A stretch of DNA of 64,000 nucleotides from Bifidobacterium breve (GTDB lineage Bacteria; Actinomycetota; Acidimicrobiia; Acidimicrobiales; Acidimicrobilacustridaceae). The notes beneath the pieces were generated by a model. That model did not search any database and was not told where the DNA came from. It saw nothing but the letters and a program-made list of their open reading frames with translations. Shown here one piece after another: positions 62,681-64,000 of this stretch. The stretch spans positions 1 through 64,000 of the forward strand of contig CAMAYJ010000002.1 in assembly GCA_945862505.1 (NCBI GenBank), in the 5' to 3' direction. Within the stretch, counting starts at the first letter, position 1. Each line of letters starts with the position of its first letter. Made by a program: the position numbers and the translations under genes.

Positions 62681-63541
62681 ATGCCGCGCTACGACACTGT
62701 TTCCTTCCTTTCCGACTACGGCCGCGTCGACGAATTCGTCGGTGTTGTGCATTCAATCATTCGATCGATTGCACCCGAAGTTCGAGTCATCGATATCACG
62801 CATGACATTGCGCCCTACGACGTTCGCTCAGGCGGACTCGCTCTGGTGCGGGCAGCGAACTATCTCGCTCCCGGTGTCGTTGTCGCCGTGATCGACCCAA
62901 CGGTCGGTACTCCGCGCCGACCAATTGCGGTGGAAATTGGTGGCGGTTCATCAGTTCTTGTCGGCCCCGACAATGGCGTCCTGGCACCGGTCGTTCAATT
63001 GTGCGGCGGTGCCGGCCGCGCTGTTGAAATCGTTAATCCTGAGTACCGTTTCACGACTGAGCCGGGAACGTTCGATGGTCGCGATGTTTTTGCACCGGCG
63101 GCTGCTCATCTTTGTAACGGTGTCGATCTTGCCGAACTTGGGCCTTCCATTGATCCCATTTCGTTGTTCCCAGCGATGATCCCATTGACTCGTGAAGACG
63201 AGGGTCGACTCCACTCAGAAGTTTTGTGGGTCGATCACTACGGCAATGCGCAACTCAACGTCGACCCCGATGAGCTCGAAGACTTCGACGATCACGTACG
63301 TCTGGTGATGGACGACGGTTCTCGTGTGGCTCGGCGTGTCTCAACATTTGCTGATCTTGAAAACAATGAACTCGGACTCATCGTCGATTCCTACGGACTT
63401 ATAACGATCGTTCTCGACAAGCGATCCGCTGCCGAAGAACTTGGTTTGTCGACCGCTTCTGCAGTGACCATCGAACAATTCGACGAAACTCGCCCGCCAA
63501 GCGTGATTACGCCCGTACAACTCGGCCAGCGCCGAAGCTGA
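62681..63541 (+). CDS. SAM hydroxide adenosyltransferase (DUF62)-like
   Basis: Family of SAM-hydrolysing enzymes related to fluorinase/chlorinase; 286 residues. Landmarks SFLSDYGRVDEFVG, DITHDIAPYDVRSG, VIDPTVGTPRRP and TFDGRDVFAPAAA. The aspartates that define the hydrolase form (DTVGT-like DPTVGT) are present. SAM hydrolase gives adenosine and methionine; physiological role unclear. A 29-residue gene follows 9 bases downstream. Confidence 0.9.
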   Translation: MPRYDTVSFLSDYGRVDEFVGVVHSIIRSIAPEVRVIDITHDIAPYDVRSGGLALVRAANYLAPGVVVAVIDPTVGTPRRPIAVEIGGGSSVLVGPDNGVLAPVVQLCGGAGRAVEIVNPEYRFTTEPGTFDGRDVFAPAAAHLCNGVDLAELGPSIDPISLFPAMIPLTREDEGRLHSEVLWVDHYGNAQLNVDPDELEDFDDHVRLVMDDGSRVARRVSTFADLENNELGLIVDSYGLITIVLDKRSAAEELGLSTASAVTIEQFDETRPPSVITPVQLGQRRS

Positions 63542-63550
63542 GGAAGAACA

Positions 63551-63640
63551 ATGCGACCAGGAACCGTTATCGCCGTCGGAACATTGCTCTTTGTGATCTT
63601 GTTTGCCGCAGTGATGCAGTTGTTCGTACTTGCGCACTAG
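63551..63640 (+). CDS. Small single-helix membrane peptide, 29 residues
   Basis: ATG 63551 with GAGGA 5-6 bases upstream, 9 bases after the preceding stop. Product MRPGTVIAVGTLLFVILFAA followed by VMQLFVLAH: a single hydrophobic helix with a positive N-terminal residue. Similar short membrane proteins are easily missed by gene callers. Function unknown; co-transcription with the SAM hydrolase-like gene is likely. Confidence 0.6.
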   Translation: MRPGTVIAVGTLLFVILFAAVMQLFVLAH

Positions 63641-63653
63641 CAGTTCAAGCCGT

Positions 63654-64000
63654 TTAGGCAACGTCTGCGTTTGGTGCTCGCCACGCATCTGGTTCAGCTA
63701 CAGCACGCAACTGAGCGGAAGTTCCCGAACTCGTCAGTAGGAATCCAACGAAGATCACAGAGATTCCGGCGACAAGAGAAATGGCGAATCCGTCCATCTC
63801 ATTCACCACTGAGTTCAGGATGCCGCCTGCACTCAGGATGAGTGTGCCGGCGGCGATGATCAGATTCGCAATCGCTAAACGTCGTGGTGAAGGCGCGCCG
63901 GTTCCGCGAGCACGCGTATCGGAGCCAGCGCGCCACACACGAAACAATCGCCACGCGCTCCAGACCGCTCCGCCGATGATGACCAGCGCGGCAACTCCGG
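63654..64000 (-). CDS. Membrane protein, 5' end beyond window
   Basis: The minus-strand frame is open from the window edge to the stop at 63654 (115 residues seen). The first part, ALVIIGGAVWSAWRLFRVW, is a membrane helix; two more hydrophobic stretches follow (LAIANLIIAAGTLILSAGG, ISLVAGISVIFVGFLL). A basic loop separates them. A TTG within the window could serve as a start but the open upstream frame argues for continuation. Not recognised. Confidence 0.65.
   Translation of the reverse strand, partial: GVAALVIIGGAVWSAWRLFRVWRAGSDTRARGTGAPSPRRLAIANLIIAAGTLILSAGGILNSVVNEMDGFAISLVAGISVIFVGFLLTSSGTSAQLRAVAEPDAWRAPNADVA

Overview
The window is a compact, mobile-element-free stretch of chromosome from a mid-to-high GC actinobacterium. 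Markers for this are a WhiB regulator, an MshA-type mycothiol glycosyltransferase, a paired Get3/ArsA-like ATPase locus, many GTG starts, single-membrane secreted proteins with Thr-rich linkers, and an acyl-CoA carboxylase with an epsilon-like subunit. A heliorhodopsin together with crotonyl-CoA carboxylase/reductase and ethylmalonyl-CoA mutase makes me favour an aquatic Acidimicrobiia-like lineage (inference, not proven). No rRNA, CRISPR, prophage or insertion sequence was seen, and no gap over 300 bases lacks a gene.

Layout. 1-2.5 kb: P-II protein, ammonium transporter and a small membrane protein. 2.6-8.9 kb (minus): proton pyrophosphatase, a PQQ-type beta-propeller, release factor 3 and a Fur regulator. 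9-10.5 kb: two tandem alpha/beta hydrolases, the second lacking its catalytic serine. 10.6-15 kb (minus): prenyl synthase, exonuclease VII (xseB, xseA), methylmalonyl/ethylmalonyl-CoA epimerase and Ccr, divergent from a thiolase. 16.4-20.4 kb: recR-ybaB-dnaX, the SRP RNA, two tRNA-Ser and tadA. 20.5-27.6 kb: ABC exporter, luciferase-like oxidoreductase, SnoaL-like protein, polyproline membrane protein, ATP-grasp enzyme, heliorhodopsin, 5'-3' exonuclease and TatA. 27.9-34.5 kb: carboxylase beta and epsilon subunits, class III CoA-transferase, ethylmalonyl-CoA mutase, Aat and 3-hydroxybutyryl-CoA dehydrogenase. 34.6-40.5 kb: methyltransferase remnant, S51-like protein, two anchored PPIases, lysC-asd, tRNA-Pro and a receiver protein. 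40.5-46 kb: Get3-like pair, NfeD, WhiB, FxsA and an MBL hydrolase. 46-54 kb: MFS transporter, second MBL hydrolase, orn/dut, CtpE-like P-type ATPase, universal stress protein, DsbB/thioredoxin pair and tRNA-Lys. 54-57.6 kb: a four-gene glycan/glycolipid operon. 57.6-64 kb: YgjP-like peptidase, histidine phosphatase, MoaD-like protein and membrane partner, MshA, YbjN, ProC, SAM hydrolase-like protein, a 29-residue membrane peptide and a partial membrane protein.

Metabolic theme. Thiolase, 3-hydroxybutyryl-CoA dehydrogenase, Ccr, epimerase, ethylmalonyl-CoA mutase and propionyl-CoA carboxylase beta supply most of the front half of the ethylmalonyl-CoA pathway (acetate/C2 assimilation), although they sit in separate transcription units. 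Other themes are nitrogen uptake (GlnK-Amt), aspartate-family amino acids, envelope protein folding (PPIases, DsbB/thioredoxin, TatA) and mycothiol synthesis.

The most interesting items are the heliorhodopsin, three enzyme-family members that have lost their catalytic serine, a MoaD-like protein whose GlyGly is followed by two extra residues, the undescribed glycan operon, and an internal translation start for the aspartokinase regulatory subunit.
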